The notes: a model not told the origin generated them from the letters alone. DNA of 64,000 bases from VSJD01 sp041653875 (GCA_041653875.1 JBAZEM010000008.1:31599-95598); one strand, 5' to 3'; positions 6,997 through 15,416 are shown, counted from the first letter of the stretch. Translations and numbers: made by a program.

Positions 6997-8370
6997 ATGT
7001 ACAGGACCGAAGACATTTTGCATACCGTGCGCATGCTCCAGCAGGAAAACCTGGATTTGCGCACCGTGACGATGGGTATCAATCTTTTGGATTGCGCGGG
7101 CCGCGACGGCGCGGCGGTCATGAAGGCCGCGCGCGCCAAGATTAAACGCAAGGCCGGCGCCCTGGTGCGGATCTGCGACCAGCTCACGACCAAGTATGGC
7201 CTGCCGATCATCAACAAACGCATTGCGGTCTCGCCGGCCAGCCAGCTCCTGGAAGGCCACACCCCGAAAACGGCCCTGGGCCTGGCCCAGGCGCTGGATC
7301 AGGCTGCGGCGGAGGTGAGCGTGGATTTGATCGGCGGGTTCACCGCCCTGGTGCATAAGGGTATGACCCCCGGCGAGCGCTTGCTGATCGAGTCCCTGCC
7401 GCAGGTTCTGAGCCGGACCCAGCGGCTGTGCGCCTCGGTCAATATCGGCACGACCAAGGCCGGCATGAACGTGGACGCCATCCTGCTGGTGAGCGAAACG
7501 CTCCTGAAGATTGCCGGGGCCACCAAAGAGGCGCACGGGTTCGGCTGCGCCAAGCTTGTGGTCTTCGCCAATGCCGCGGAGGATAACCCGTTCATGGCGG
7601 GCGCGTTCCTGGGCGCCGGCGAGCCGGAATGTGTCATCAATGTCGGCGTGAGCGGGCCGGGGGTCGTAAAGCGCGCCATCGAGCGGCTGGTCGAACAGGA
7701 TCCCCGCTGTACGCTCGACGAGATCGCGGAGGAGGTGAAGCACACCGCCTTCCGGGTTACGCGCACCGGCGAACTCATTGGGCGCGAAGTGGCGGAAATG
7801 CTCGGGATGCAGTTCGGCGTGCTGGATCTATCTTTGGCGCCAACCCCGCGCGTCGGCGACAGCGTCGGTGAGATTTATCAGGCCATGGGCGTAAAGGTGG
7901 TCGGCGCGCCGGGCACCACGGCGGCGGTGGCGCTCCTGAACGATGCGGTCAAGAAGGGAGGTGCCTTTGCGTCATCGTCGGTGGGCGGGCTGTCCGGCGC
8001 CTTTATTCCCGTGATGGAAGATCGCGTCCTGGCCAAGGCTGTGGCGGACGGGACTTTAACGCTCGATAAATTGGAGGCCATGACCGCGGTCTGCTCGGTC
8101 GGCCTGGACATGATTCTGGTGCCGGGCGATATCAGCAGTGTTTCCCTGAGCGGGATTATCATGGATGAGGCCGCCATCGGTATTTATAATCAAAAAACCA
8201 CAGCGGTGCGGCTCATTCCGGCGCCCGGCAAGAAAGTCGGCGATAAAGTCGATTTTGGAGGGCTCTTTGGCTCCGGCACGGTGATCCCGGTCGACAGTTC
8301 GTCCGGCAGCGCCGATTTCGTCTGCCATGGCGGGCACATTCCCGCTCCGATCCAGAGCCTGAGGAACTGA
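6997..8370 (+). CDS. UPF0210 / PFL family protein
   Basis: A 457-residue protein matching the UPF0210 (DUF711, PFL) family over its full length. The N-terminus has MYRTEDILHTVRMLQQENLD; family blocks such as GAFLGAGEPECVINVGVSG and the ending CHGGHIPAPIQSLRN are present. The fold is related to the glycyl-radical-enzyme superfamily, but I see no evidence of radical activity and the function of the family is unknown. It pairs with the upstream ACT-domain gene, as in many bacteria, which suggests an amino-acid-responsive role (inference). Confidence 0.88.
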   Translation: MYRTEDILHTVRMLQQENLDLRTVTMGINLLDCAGRDGAAVMKAARAKIKRKAGALVRICDQLTTKYGLPIINKRIAVSPASQLLEGHTPKTALGLAQALDQAAAEVSVDLIGGFTALVHKGMTPGERLLIESLPQVLSRTQRLCASVNIGTTKAGMNVDAILLVSETLLKIAGATKEAHGFGCAKLVVFANAAEDNPFMAGAFLGAGEPECVINVGVSGPGVVKRAIERLVEQDPRCTLDEIAEEVKHTAFRVTRTGELIGREVAEMLGMQFGVLDLSLAPTPRVGDSVGEIYQAMGVKVVGAPGTTAAVALLNDAVKKGGAFASSSVGGLSGAFIPVMEDRVLAKAVADGTLTLDKLEAMTAVCSVGLDMILVPGDISSVSLSGIIMDEAAIGIYNQKTTAVRLIPAPGKKVGDKVDFGGLFGSGTVIPVDSSSGSADFVCHGGHIPAPIQSLRN

Positions 8371-8466
8371 AGCAGACTGTGGGCTGTAGTCCGTAGGCCG
8401 TGGACTGGAATATTCAGACACTATCGTCTTCCTACAGCCATCAGTCCGCAGCCTACGGTCTGTTTC
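8371..8466. terminator. Imperfect inverted repeat between convergent genes
   Basis: The gap between the convergent UPF0210 and gcvH genes is an imperfect palindrome. The arms lie at 8373-8393 and 8442-8462 (about two thirds complementary) around an AT-rich centre. It could end transcription from both sides, but it has no long T-run and also resembles the mobile palindromes elsewhere in the window. Confidence 0.5.
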
Positions 8467-8856
8467 TCAGTGCTCGGTCGGCAGGCGGGCCTCGTAAGCT
8501 TCCGCCGACAACAGGGCGTCCACATCGTCGGCACGATCCGGGTTCATCCGGAAGAGCCAGCCGGCGCCAAAAGGGTCCGAATTGACAAGATCCGGCGCGT
8601 TTGCCAGGGCTTCGTTGACTTCCACGATGGTTCCGGCGATGGGGGCATAGACGTCGGAAGCGGCCTTGATGGATTCCACCACGACGGCTTCCTCGCCGGC
8701 ATCCAGGCGCCGGTTCAGTTCCGGCAGTTCGACATAAGTGATGTCGGAAAGCTGGTGCTGGGCGAAATCCGTGATGCCGACTTCGATCATCCCATCCTGT
8801 GCCCGGACCCATTCGTGCGTTTTCGTGTATTTTAAATCGTCAGGATTGTGCGGCAT
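8467..8856 (-). CDS. gcvH: Glycine cleavage system H protein
   Basis: A 129-residue lipoyl carrier of the glycine cleavage complex. The lipoylation site is the lysine in VVVESIKAASDVYAP (K64), and the N-terminal KYTKTHEWVR is typical. The length matches the family. The start at 8856 is preceded by GAAGGAGAAAG at good spacing. Much longer in-frame extensions are possible upstream but lack family similarity. No gcvT or gcvP is in the window. lipB and a GcvR-like ACT protein lie within 3 kb. Confidence 0.96.
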   Translation of the reverse strand: MPHNPDDLKYTKTHEWVRAQDGMIEVGITDFAQHQLSDITYVELPELNRRLDAGEEAVVVESIKAASDVYAPIAGTIVEVNEALANAPDLVNSDPFGAGWLFRMNPDRADDVDALLSAEAYEARLPTEH

Positions 8857-9060
8857 GATTTCTTTCTCCTTCGGCTTTGGGTATATCCGTGCAAATAATT
8901 GGGCGCACAGTTCTTTTATGTTATCTTTTCCGACTATGCAACTATTTATTTGCCGTTTTTTTTGCTGGCCGGTTGGGCTGCTTGGCGCTAACCTGTCCGC
9001 CATCCAGATGCGCATAATATTCGGCCGGCGGTAATAACGCGAAACGCAAAGGAGCAGAAC

Positions 9061-10185
9061 ATGCCCGCAAGTTCCGGGGTCAGGAAATTCTTCGAAAACC
9101 ATTGGGAGCAGATGGTGCTTTGGACGATCTTGATCGGGCTCTTTTATCTCTTGAGGCCGTTCTTCCTGCTGATCTTCGAAACGTTCCTGATCGTCTATAT
9201 CACGAAGGGTGTTGTGCAATGGGTTGGGCGCCGGGCGAACCTGAATTACGGCTTGACGACGGCGGCCGTTTTCGTGCTGTTTGTGAGCCTGCTGGCGGCG
9301 GTCGGCGCCTGGGTGGGACCGCGACTGATTAACGAGTCCAATCAGGTGTTGTTGGAATTTGCCGGCGAAGGCGAACAACAAACGCAGGAAAAGATCGATC
9401 GTTTCGTCGAGAAAATCGTGGTCAAAAGCATGGGCGAGGAAAAAGCCCAGGCCGTCATCGATTCCGGGGAATACGCGGCCATGATGGATTCCATGAAGGA
9501 CGAGATCGCGAAGGCCGTCAAGGCCGCCTTGCCGCGCGTTCTCGACGCCATCTTTCTCCTTTTCAAGCTCGGCTGGCATATTCTGATTTCGCTGTTCCTG
9601 GCCATCGTCATTTCCTTTGTCATCGTCATGGATTGGCAGCGGATCGCCGGAAAAATGAAGGACTTGGAGCAAAGTCGCATCCGCACCTTCTATCTGGGGG
9701 CCGCGCCGCATCTCATTGCCTTCGCCGATATCCTGGGCAAGGCGCTCCGCGCCCAGGCGATCATAGCCGTCTGCAATACGGCCTTGACCGCGACAGGACT
9801 CTGGCTTTTCGGGGTGCCGAATATGGCCTTGCTTGCGACCATCGTGTTCTTTTGCGGGTTCATCCCCATTCTGGGGACGTTTCTAAGCTCCATACCGATT
9901 CTGCTCTTTGGCGTTCAAGTCGGCGGGCTGACGTTGGTTTTCAAACTCATCGCGCTGATCGTGATGGTCCACGCTTTCGAGGCCTATGTGCTCAACCCGC
10001 GGATCACGGCGACGCTTCTGCGCATCCACCCGATCCTGGTCCTGATCCTGCTTCTGGTCGGGGAGCGTTTTTTCGGCATCTGGGGCATGGTGGTCGGCGT
10101 GCCGATCGGGTATTACCTCATCCGTGTCCTGACGGCGCCGGAAGAAGGTTCTGGCGCCGAGCCGTTGCGGGGCGAAAAACCGTGA
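9061..10185 (+). CDS. AI-2E family transporter (UPF0118)
   Basis: A 374-residue integral membrane protein of the AI-2E transporter family (PF01594), with about seven to eight transmembrane segments. A soluble, acidic loop (about 95-155, rich in E, K and Q) separates the N-terminal helices from the rest. C-terminal blocks such as GFIPILGTFLS and VLNPRITATLLRIHPILV are family hallmarks. Members have been linked to autoinducer export or Na+/H+ antiport; the substrate here is unknown. It starts after AAAGGAGCAGAAC, a clear ribosome-binding site. Confidence 0.88.
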   Translation: MPASSGVRKFFENHWEQMVLWTILIGLFYLLRPFFLLIFETFLIVYITKGVVQWVGRRANLNYGLTTAAVFVLFVSLLAAVGAWVGPRLINESNQVLLEFAGEGEQQTQEKIDRFVEKIVVKSMGEEKAQAVIDSGEYAAMMDSMKDEIAKAVKAALPRVLDAIFLLFKLGWHILISLFLAIVISFVIVMDWQRIAGKMKDLEQSRIRTFYLGAAPHLIAFADILGKALRAQAIIAVCNTALTATGLWLFGVPNMALLATIVFFCGFIPILGTFLSSIPILLFGVQVGGLTLVFKLIALIVMVHAFEAYVLNPRITATLLRIHPILVLILLLVGERFFGIWGMVVGVPIGYYLIRVLTAPEEGSGAEPLRGEKP

Positions 10186-10216
10186 GGCTCCATTTGCACA
10201 TTTTTTTAAAAAGGTG

Positions 10217-10244
10217 TTGACAACTACAGGTGGTTGTATATTTT
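10217..10244 (+). promoter_or_regulatory. Predicted sigma-70-type promoter of the ATP-grasp operon
   Basis: TTGACA at 10217-10222 is followed after 16 bp by TATTTT at 10239-10244, with TATATT also available at 10237. The spacer contains the small inverted repeat acaac-N8-gttgt, which could be an operator. The predicted transcript would begin near 10251, immediately at a terminator-like hairpin. Confidence 0.65.
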
Positions 10245-10250
10245 ACTGCC

Positions 10251-10275
10251 AACCACAATAGATTGTGGTTTTTTT
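10251..10275 (+). terminator. Terminator-like hairpin in the leader of the ATP-grasp operon
   Basis: A perfect 9-bp inverted repeat (aaccacaat, 2-bp centre, attgtggtt) runs straight into seven T residues. It has intrinsic terminator shape but lies just downstream of the promoter and about 100 nt before the first gene of the same strand. It is too close to that promoter to be only the terminator of the upstream gene, so it may act as a leader attenuator. Confidence 0.6.
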
Positions 10276-10375
10276 CGAAGTTCTGATTGTGAGTCCACCG
10301 GTTCGGGAGGTGTTTTGTGTTACCGAACGGCGCAAAAAGAATAATCGAAAAAAAGACCTGGAGGGGGTCTGACGG

Positions 10376-11437
10376 TTGAACTCAGCATTGCACGTTGCGT
10401 TGGTTTTTACATCCAAGAAAAAAGCGCATGAGGTATCGGTTGTTCGTCGTCCCGGCGAGGTGGTGACAGGCGACGACGACGAACCGCCGGACTTATTGGC
10501 GGAATACGACACCGAGGAAACCATTTCCGCGGTGGAGTCCGCCCTTTCGCGACGGTATCGCGTCTCGCGGGTGGAAGGCGATGTGCGCGCTTATGAGCGC
10601 CTGCGCAAACTGCATCCCGATCTCGTCTTCAATATCTCCGAAGGATTTGCGGGGCCGAACCGCGAATCCCACATCCCCATTCTTTGTGAAATCCTGGGAT
10701 TGGCTTACACCGGGTCCGATGCCTTGACGCTCGGTATCTGTCTCGACAAGGCGCGCGCCAAGGAAATTTTGGCGTATCATCGGATCCCCACGGCGCGGTT
10801 CGAGGTCGTGGCGCCGGGCGCAGCCGCCGTCCTGCCGGCCTCTTTCCGTCTGCCCGCACTGGTCAAGCCTCTGCGGGAAGGATCTTCCATGGGCATCCGC
10901 AACGACAGTCTGGTCAGGACCCGCGCCCAGTTGCGCGCGCGTGTCCGCGCAATTCATCGCGTGTATCGTCAGCCGGCATTGGTCGAAGAATTCCTGCCCG
11001 GCCGCGAATTTACCGTGGGTGTCCTGGGCAATGCGCCCGCTTACGAGATTCTGCCCCTGGTGGAGATCGATCATAGCGTGCTCCCGAGGGGCGCGAACCG
11101 CGTCTATGGGTATGAGGCCAAGTGGGTGTGGGACGATCCGGCCAAGCCCCTGCCGATCCTGGTCTGTCCCGCCAAAATCCCGGACGCGCTTGCCAAACGC
11201 ATCCGCGCGCTGGTCGTCCGGACGTTGGCGGTCCTGGGTGTCCGCGACTGGGCCAGGGTTGACCTGCGCTTGGATGCGGAGGGCAATCCGCATGTGTTGG
11301 AATTGAATCCGTTGCCCGGCATCCTGCCGGATCCCGGCGAGAATTCGGCCCTGCCGGCGGCGGCGCGCGCGGCGGGCCATTGTTACGCCGAGCTGATTTT
11401 GAAAGTGGCCGCGATCGCTTTGCGGCGCCAGACTTGA
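10376..11437 (+). CDS. ATP-grasp ligase, D-Ala-D-Ala ligase-like (first of a pair)
   Basis: A 353-residue cytoplasmic ligase with Ddl-like ATP-grasp architecture: N-terminal domain with NISEGFAGPNRESHIP (about 86-101), ATP-binding lysine in LVKPLREGSSMG (K164), the pair EE in LVEEFLPGREFTVGVLGN (204-205), and Mg ligands D296, E309 and N311 in RVDLRLD and LELNPLPG. Such enzymes join a carboxylate to an amine through an acyl phosphate. It is unlikely to be the cell-wall Ddl: it has a second copy next to it and no mur genes nearby. It starts with TTG at 10376, eight bases after GGAGGGGG. The stop overlaps the next start. The substrate is unknown. Confidence 0.82.
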   Translation: MNSALHVALVFTSKKKAHEVSVVRRPGEVVTGDDDEPPDLLAEYDTEETISAVESALSRRYRVSRVEGDVRAYERLRKLHPDLVFNISEGFAGPNRESHIPILCEILGLAYTGSDALTLGICLDKARAKEILAYHRIPTARFEVVAPGAAAVLPASFRLPALVKPLREGSSMGIRNDSLVRTRAQLRARVRAIHRVYRQPALVEEFLPGREFTVGVLGNAPAYEILPLVEIDHSVLPRGANRVYGYEAKWVWDDPAKPLPILVCPAKIPDALAKRIRALVVRTLAVLGVRDWARVDLRLDAEGNPHVLELNPLPGILPDPGENSALPAAARAAGHCYAELILKVAAIALRRQT

Positions 11438-12450
11438 TGAATACTCGTTCGATAGTCGTGGGGATTTTATACAATGCCTTCGAGCCGGGTTTGGGCCGGC
11501 CGAAGGAGACGCTTTCCGAGCGCGCCGTGGAAACCGCCGCCCGGCAGGCGGGCGCGGCGCTTCAGGCGCGCGGGTATCGGCTCCAGTGGATTCCCGTTCG
11601 CGATCGCATTGAAGAGATTGTCGCGCCGCTCCGCCGCCGGCGCCCCGCGGCGGTTGTCAACCTGTGCGAGGGGTTCCGCGGCCGTTCGGCCTATGAGGCG
11701 CAAGTGGCGGGCCTGTTGGAACTGCTGGACATTCCCTTTACCGGCAACAGCTCGTTCGCGCTGTCTCAGTGTCACGATAAATTCAAGACCAATGCCATTT
11801 TAAAAGCCGGCGGATTGCCGACCCCGCCGAGCTGGCTTGTCGAGGATGAGCGCCAACTGCCCGCCGCCGTCCGGTTTCCGCTGATCGTGAAGCCCAATTG
11901 CGAGGACGCCAGCATCGGGATTTATCCCGATTCCGTGGTGCGAACCCGCCCGGCCTTGCGCAAGCAGGTGGCGCGCGTGCTGGCGGCCTATGACCAGCCG
12001 GCGCTGGTCGAAAGTTTCGTGAACGGGCGGGAAATCAATGTGGCCATGGTGGAGGATCCCGCGCCGCGCGTCCTGCCGCTTGCGGAGATTTTGTTTCGGA
12101 ACTATCCCCCCGGCTTGCCGCGCATTGTGGGCTACGACGCCAAGTGGCGTTGCGCGCATCCGACCTATCGGGGCACGCTGCCGGTATGTCCGGCGCAGGT
12201 CGCGCCGGTTTTGGCGCAGCGGCTGGCGCGCTACGCCCGGCAGGCTTGGCGGATATTGAATTTGCGCGGCTATGCGCGCGTGGATTTCCGGCTGGATGCG
12301 CGCGCGCGCCCCTATATTTTGGAAGTTAATCCCAATCCCGACACGTCGCGCGCGGCGGGTCTGGCGCGCTCCTTGGCGGCGGCGGGCGTGGCCTACGAGG
12401 ATTTCTGGCGGAGCCAGGTGCGCCTGGCGTTGAAAAAAAATAAAGGCTAA
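11437..12450 (+). CDS. ATP-grasp ligase, D-Ala-D-Ala ligase-like (second of a pair)
   Basis: A 337-residue paralogue of the upstream ligase. ATP-grasp residues are visible: lysine in LIVKPNCEDASIGI (K152), E192 in LVESFVNGREINVAM, D283 in ARVDFRLD, and E296/N298 in ILEVNPNPD. The N-terminal block NLCEGFRGRSAYEAQ mirrors NISEGFAGPNRESHI of the first copy. The ATG at 11437 shares bases with the TGA of the first ligase, so the two are translationally coupled; an upstream in-frame start would overlap that gene by 58 bp. Sequence divergence between the copies suggests two different ligation steps or a heterodimer (inference). Confidence 0.82.
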   Translation: MNTRSIVVGILYNAFEPGLGRPKETLSERAVETAARQAGAALQARGYRLQWIPVRDRIEEIVAPLRRRRPAAVVNLCEGFRGRSAYEAQVAGLLELLDIPFTGNSSFALSQCHDKFKTNAILKAGGLPTPPSWLVEDERQLPAAVRFPLIVKPNCEDASIGIYPDSVVRTRPALRKQVARVLAAYDQPALVESFVNGREINVAMVEDPAPRVLPLAEILFRNYPPGLPRIVGYDAKWRCAHPTYRGTLPVCPAQVAPVLAQRLARYARQAWRILNLRGYARVDFRLDARARPYILEVNPNPDTSRAAGLARSLAAAGVAYEDFWRSQVRLALKKNKG

Positions 12451-12452
12451 TC

Positions 12453-12941
12453 ATGAAAATCCGACCGATAAGCGCAAAGGATCGCCAGGCGGTTTTAGAT
12501 CTGATTCATTCGACCGGCGTGTTCACGAAGGAAGAAGAACAGGTGGCGACGGAAATAATCGATATTTACCTTAATAAGCCCGGCCAGCGCGATTATATCA
12601 CCGAGGTGGTTGAAAACGAGCAGGGCGCCATCGTGGGTTACGTGTGCTATGGATCCAGACCCATGACGGAAGGCGTCGTGGATTTATACTGGCTGGCCGT
12701 CCATCCCGGCAAACACCGGCAGGGTTACGGCAAGGCCTTGGTGCAATGGTTGGAAAAAACAGTTCGGGAACAAAAAGGAAGATTGATCTTGATCGAGACT
12801 TCATCCAAGGATAAGTACGCGCCGACGCGTCATTTTTATCAGCGCATGGGCTATGTGGAAAACGCGCGTATTCGCGATTTCTACCGCCCCGGCGACGATC
12901 TTGTGATCTACGGCAAGTATCTCAAACCGGAGGACGCTTAA
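12453..12941 (+). CDS. GNAT family N-acetyltransferase
   Basis: A 162-residue GNAT enzyme. The acetyl-CoA pyrophosphate loop is AVHPGKHRQGYGKAL (about 87-101). Motif B-like ETSSKDKYAPTRHFYQRMGY ends the fold. It would acetylate an amine of a small molecule or peptide. The start lies 2 bp after the second ligase and the stop 1 bp before the radical SAM gene. It is shorter than AblB, the beta-lysine acetyltransferase (about 270 residues), but the pairing with a lysine 2,3-aminomutase-like enzyme makes beta-lysine or a beta-lysyl product a reasonable substrate guess. Confidence 0.85.
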   Translation: MKIRPISAKDRQAVLDLIHSTGVFTKEEEQVATEIIDIYLNKPGQRDYITEVVENEQGAIVGYVCYGSRPMTEGVVDLYWLAVHPGKHRQGYGKALVQWLEKTVREQKGRLILIETSSKDKYAPTRHFYQRMGYVENARIRDFYRPGDDLVIYGKYLKPEDA

Positions 12942-12942
12942 C

Positions 12943-14115
12943 ATGGAACGATGGCAAAAGCTGTTGCAAAAGAGTCTGACGACGGCGGAAGAAGTGGCCG
13001 AAGTGTTCGGCCTCAATGTGGATGAGATCCGCCGGGTAGCCGGCGCCTTCCGCATCCGCATCAATCCCTACTACCTGAGTCTGATCAAGGCCAAGGGGGA
13101 CCCCTTGTACCGTCAAATGGTGCCCGATGTCCGCGAGTTGGAGGGGACTTGCGGCTTGGCGGACCCGCTGGCCGAGGACCAGGAGTCGCCTGTGCCGGGG
13201 ATTGTGCATCGCTATCCCGACCGCGTCCTGTTCCTGGTCTCGCACGAGTGCGCCTCCTATTGCCGTTTTTGCACCCGCAAGCGCATGGTCGGCGATTTCC
13301 ATAAAATGCATCCGCAATTCATCGAGAACGGGCTGGCCTATATCCGCCGGCATTCGGAAATCCGCGATGTGATCGTATCGGGCGGCGATCCGCTCCTGCT
13401 CTCCGATGAGCGCCTGGAAGGCATTCTCGGACAACTGCGCGCGATTCCCCACGTGGAAATCATCCGCATCGGGACCCGCGTGCCTTGCGTATTGCCCCAG
13501 CGCGTGACCGCCAAGCTGGCGCGGATGTTGAAGAAATATCACCCGCTCTTCATGAACGTGCATTTCAATCACCCGGACGAAATTACGCCGCAGTCGGCCA
13601 AGGCCCTTAACCGGCTGGCCGATGCCGGCATCCCGCTGGGGACCCAGACGGTCTTGTTGAAGGGCGTCAACGACGATCCGGTCGTGATGCGTTCTCTCAT
13701 GCAGAAACTGCTGGCCTGCCGCGTGCGGCCGTATTACATCTATCAGGCCGACCAGGTCGCCGGCACGGAGCACCTGCGCACGACCGTGGCCAAGGGATTG
13801 GAAGTCATCAAAGGTCTGCGGGGCTGGACCTCGGGCCTGGCGGTGCCGCACTTTGTCATCGACACCCCGGGCGGCGGCGGCAAAGTGCCGCTTCTGCCCG
13901 ACTATTTGGAGACCATGACCGACAAGGAAGTGGTTCTGCGCAATTATGAAGGCAAGCAGTTCGTGTATGAGCAGGTCCAAGCCGGAAATGTGCCGGCCGC
14001 GCCGCAACCGAAAGTCCCCACGCCGCTGGAAACCTGGACCCTGAAAGAACAGGCCCGCCGGCGGCAAGAGCCCCGCGACGTTATCGTGGCGCCCGCTCCG
14101 GTTGCGCGGGGATAA
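12943..14115 (+). CDS. KamA family radical SAM enzyme, probable lysine 2,3-aminomutase
   Basis: A 390-residue radical SAM, PLP-dependent enzyme. The [4Fe-4S] motif is C103-x3-C107-x2-C110 in HECASYCRFCTRKRM. The PLP lysine is K314 in PGGGGKVPL. Residues that bind lysine in the clostridial enzyme are retained: R112 for the carboxylate and D270 (YQAD) and D307 (VIDTPGG) for the epsilon-amine. In glutamate 2,3-aminomutases both aspartates are replaced, so lysine is favoured. The C-terminal domain that EpmB lacks is present, plus a proline- and arginine-rich tail (about 350-390). It is the last gene of the four-gene operon. The expected reaction is L-alpha-lysine to L-beta-lysine. Confidence 0.88.
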   Translation: MERWQKLLQKSLTTAEEVAEVFGLNVDEIRRVAGAFRIRINPYYLSLIKAKGDPLYRQMVPDVRELEGTCGLADPLAEDQESPVPGIVHRYPDRVLFLVSHECASYCRFCTRKRMVGDFHKMHPQFIENGLAYIRRHSEIRDVIVSGGDPLLLSDERLEGILGQLRAIPHVEIIRIGTRVPCVLPQRVTAKLARMLKKYHPLFMNVHFNHPDEITPQSAKALNRLADAGIPLGTQTVLLKGVNDDPVVMRSLMQKLLACRVRPYYIYQADQVAGTEHLRTTVAKGLEVIKGLRGWTSGLAVPHFVIDTPGGGGKVPLLPDYLETMTDKEVVLRNYEGKQFVYEQVQAGNVPAAPQPKVPTPLETWTLKEQARRRQEPRDVIVAPAPVARG

Positions 14116-14125
14116 GGGCCTTATA

Positions 14126-14216
14126 ACTCAGTAGTCAGAAGACAGAATACAGAACGAAATGCCCATGCCGGCTTTCCTCATTCTGAATCCTGACTACTGA
14201 CTTCTGTATTCTGCTC
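14126..14216. repeat. Short palindromic element of the cagtagtcagaa family
   Basis: Inverted arms (actcagtagtcagaagacag at the left, and a stretch ending gactactgacttctgtattc at the right) enclose a short core. The words resemble the terminal parts of the 185-bp element at 19772-19956. The right arm overlaps the 3' end of ispG and gives it its last codons (EYRSQ) and stop. Confidence 0.75.
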
Positions 14217-15324
14217 GAAGAAATGCGCGCACCTCTCGGACAACCGCAGTCACAATTTGTTCTTCCTTCACCGTGGCCTTGTGCGTTCCACCCACATAAA
14301 GCGCCGCCTTGCCCTTGCCGCCGGCGATGGCGATATCCGCCTCGCGGGCTTCCCCGGGGCCGTTTACCATACAGCCCATGATCGCCACTGCCGGCCACTT
14401 CGCCGGCCGGCGGGCGTCCGGAAATTCGCGCGCCAGTTTGTCTAATTCTTCTTCGACCCGGTGGGCGAGCGCGATGACGTCAAGCTCAACTCTGCCGCAG
14501 GTGGGGCAGGAAATGACGGCGGGGCCGGTCGGCCGCAGTCCAAGCGCGCGCAGGAGCTCCAAGCCCGCTTTTATTTCCCGCAACGGGTGTTCGGTCAGCG
14601 AAACGCGGAGCGTATCGCCGATCCCCTCCGCCAGCAGGATGCCCAGGGCTGTGGCCGAGCGCACCGCGCCGGTGAGGAGTGTGCCGGCCTCGGTCACGCC
14701 CAGGTGCAGGGGGTAGTCGGTGGCTTTCGCCAGGAGGCGGTAGGCCTGGACCGTGCGCGCCGCGTCCGAGGCCTTCACCGAGATTTTAATTTCGCGGTAG
14801 TCGAGTTTTTCCAGGATGCGCGCGTGCTTAATGGCGCTGGCCACGAGCGCTTTGGCCGTGGCGCCGCCGTATCTCGCCAGAATTTCTTTTTCCAGCGAGC
14901 CGGCATTGACGCCGATCCGGATGGGGACTTTGCGCTCGCGCGCGGCGCGGACCACTTCGCGCACATTGGCGCTGGAACCGATGTTGCCGGGATTGATCCG
15001 CAGGCCGTCCACGCCCGCGGCCAAGGCCTGGAGGGCCAGGCGGTAATTAAAATGGATGTCGGCCACGAGCGGAATGCGGATTGCCCGGCGAATGGCGGCC
15101 AGCGCGCGCGCGGCGTCTTCGTCCGGCACGGCCACGCGAACGATGTCGCAGCCCGCGCGCTCCAATTCGCGGATTTGGGCAATTGTGGCGCGGGCGTCGC
15201 GCGTGTCGGTCTTGGTCATGGTCTGGACCGTCAACGCCGCGCCGCCGCCCACCGCCACGGCGCCCACGTAAATCCGCCGTGTTTTCCGCCGCGCCGCCAG
15301 GATGGATGGAGTTGCAATAGGCAT
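14194..15324 (-). CDS. ispG: 4-Hydroxy-3-methylbut-2-en-1-yl diphosphate synthase
   Basis: A 376-residue iron-sulfur enzyme of the MEP isoprenoid pathway, converting MEcPP to HMBPP. It has the N-terminal TIM-barrel part (PIRIGVNAGSLEKEIL) and the cluster-binding C-terminal part with C273 and C276 in ISCPTCGR, C318 in GCMVNGPGE, and E325 as the probable fourth ligand. The length matches bacterial (non-plant) IspG. The final residues derive from a repeat. An ispA-like prenyl synthase is encoded at 53.5 kb, giving a second step of the same pathway in the window. Confidence 0.96.
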   Translation of the reverse strand: MPIATPSILAARRKTRRIYVGAVAVGGGAALTVQTMTKTDTRDARATIAQIRELERAGCDIVRVAVPDEDAARALAAIRRAIRIPLVADIHFNYRLALQALAAGVDGLRINPGNIGSSANVREVVRAARERKVPIRIGVNAGSLEKEILARYGGATAKALVASAIKHARILEKLDYREIKISVKASDAARTVQAYRLLAKATDYPLHLGVTEAGTLLTGAVRSATALGILLAEGIGDTLRVSLTEHPLREIKAGLELLRALGLRPTGPAVISCPTCGRVELDVIALAHRVEEELDKLAREFPDARRPAKWPAVAIMGCMVNGPGEAREADIAIAGGKGKAALYVGGTHKATVKEEQIVTAVVREVRAFLRAEYRSQ

Positions 15325-15416
15325 GATCCGATAAAAGGCGGTGCCGCCGATCCGAGCTATTGTTGCTCCTGTGTTAATTCTCGCGCGTCTTGTTCTTGGC
15401 CAATCCTTCAGGACAA

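Noticed and set aside
6298..7743. Large upstream extension of lipB on the reverse strand
   Set aside because: The extension is antisense to the ACT and UPF0210 genes. LipB similarity begins exactly at the ATG at 6297.
8857..9711. Long N-terminal extension of gcvH
   Set aside because: It is antisense to the AI-2E transporter gene. GcvH is complete from 8856 with a good ribosome-binding site.
10376..12450. Calling the two ATP-grasp genes ddl for cell-wall synthesis
   Set aside because: There are two diverged copies in tandem, no mur or fts neighbours, and operon partners that point to small-molecule synthesis.
12943..14115. Calling the radical SAM gene epmB (EF-P beta-lysylation)
   Set aside because: EpmB lacks the C-terminal domain that is present here, and no epmA or efp gene is adjacent.
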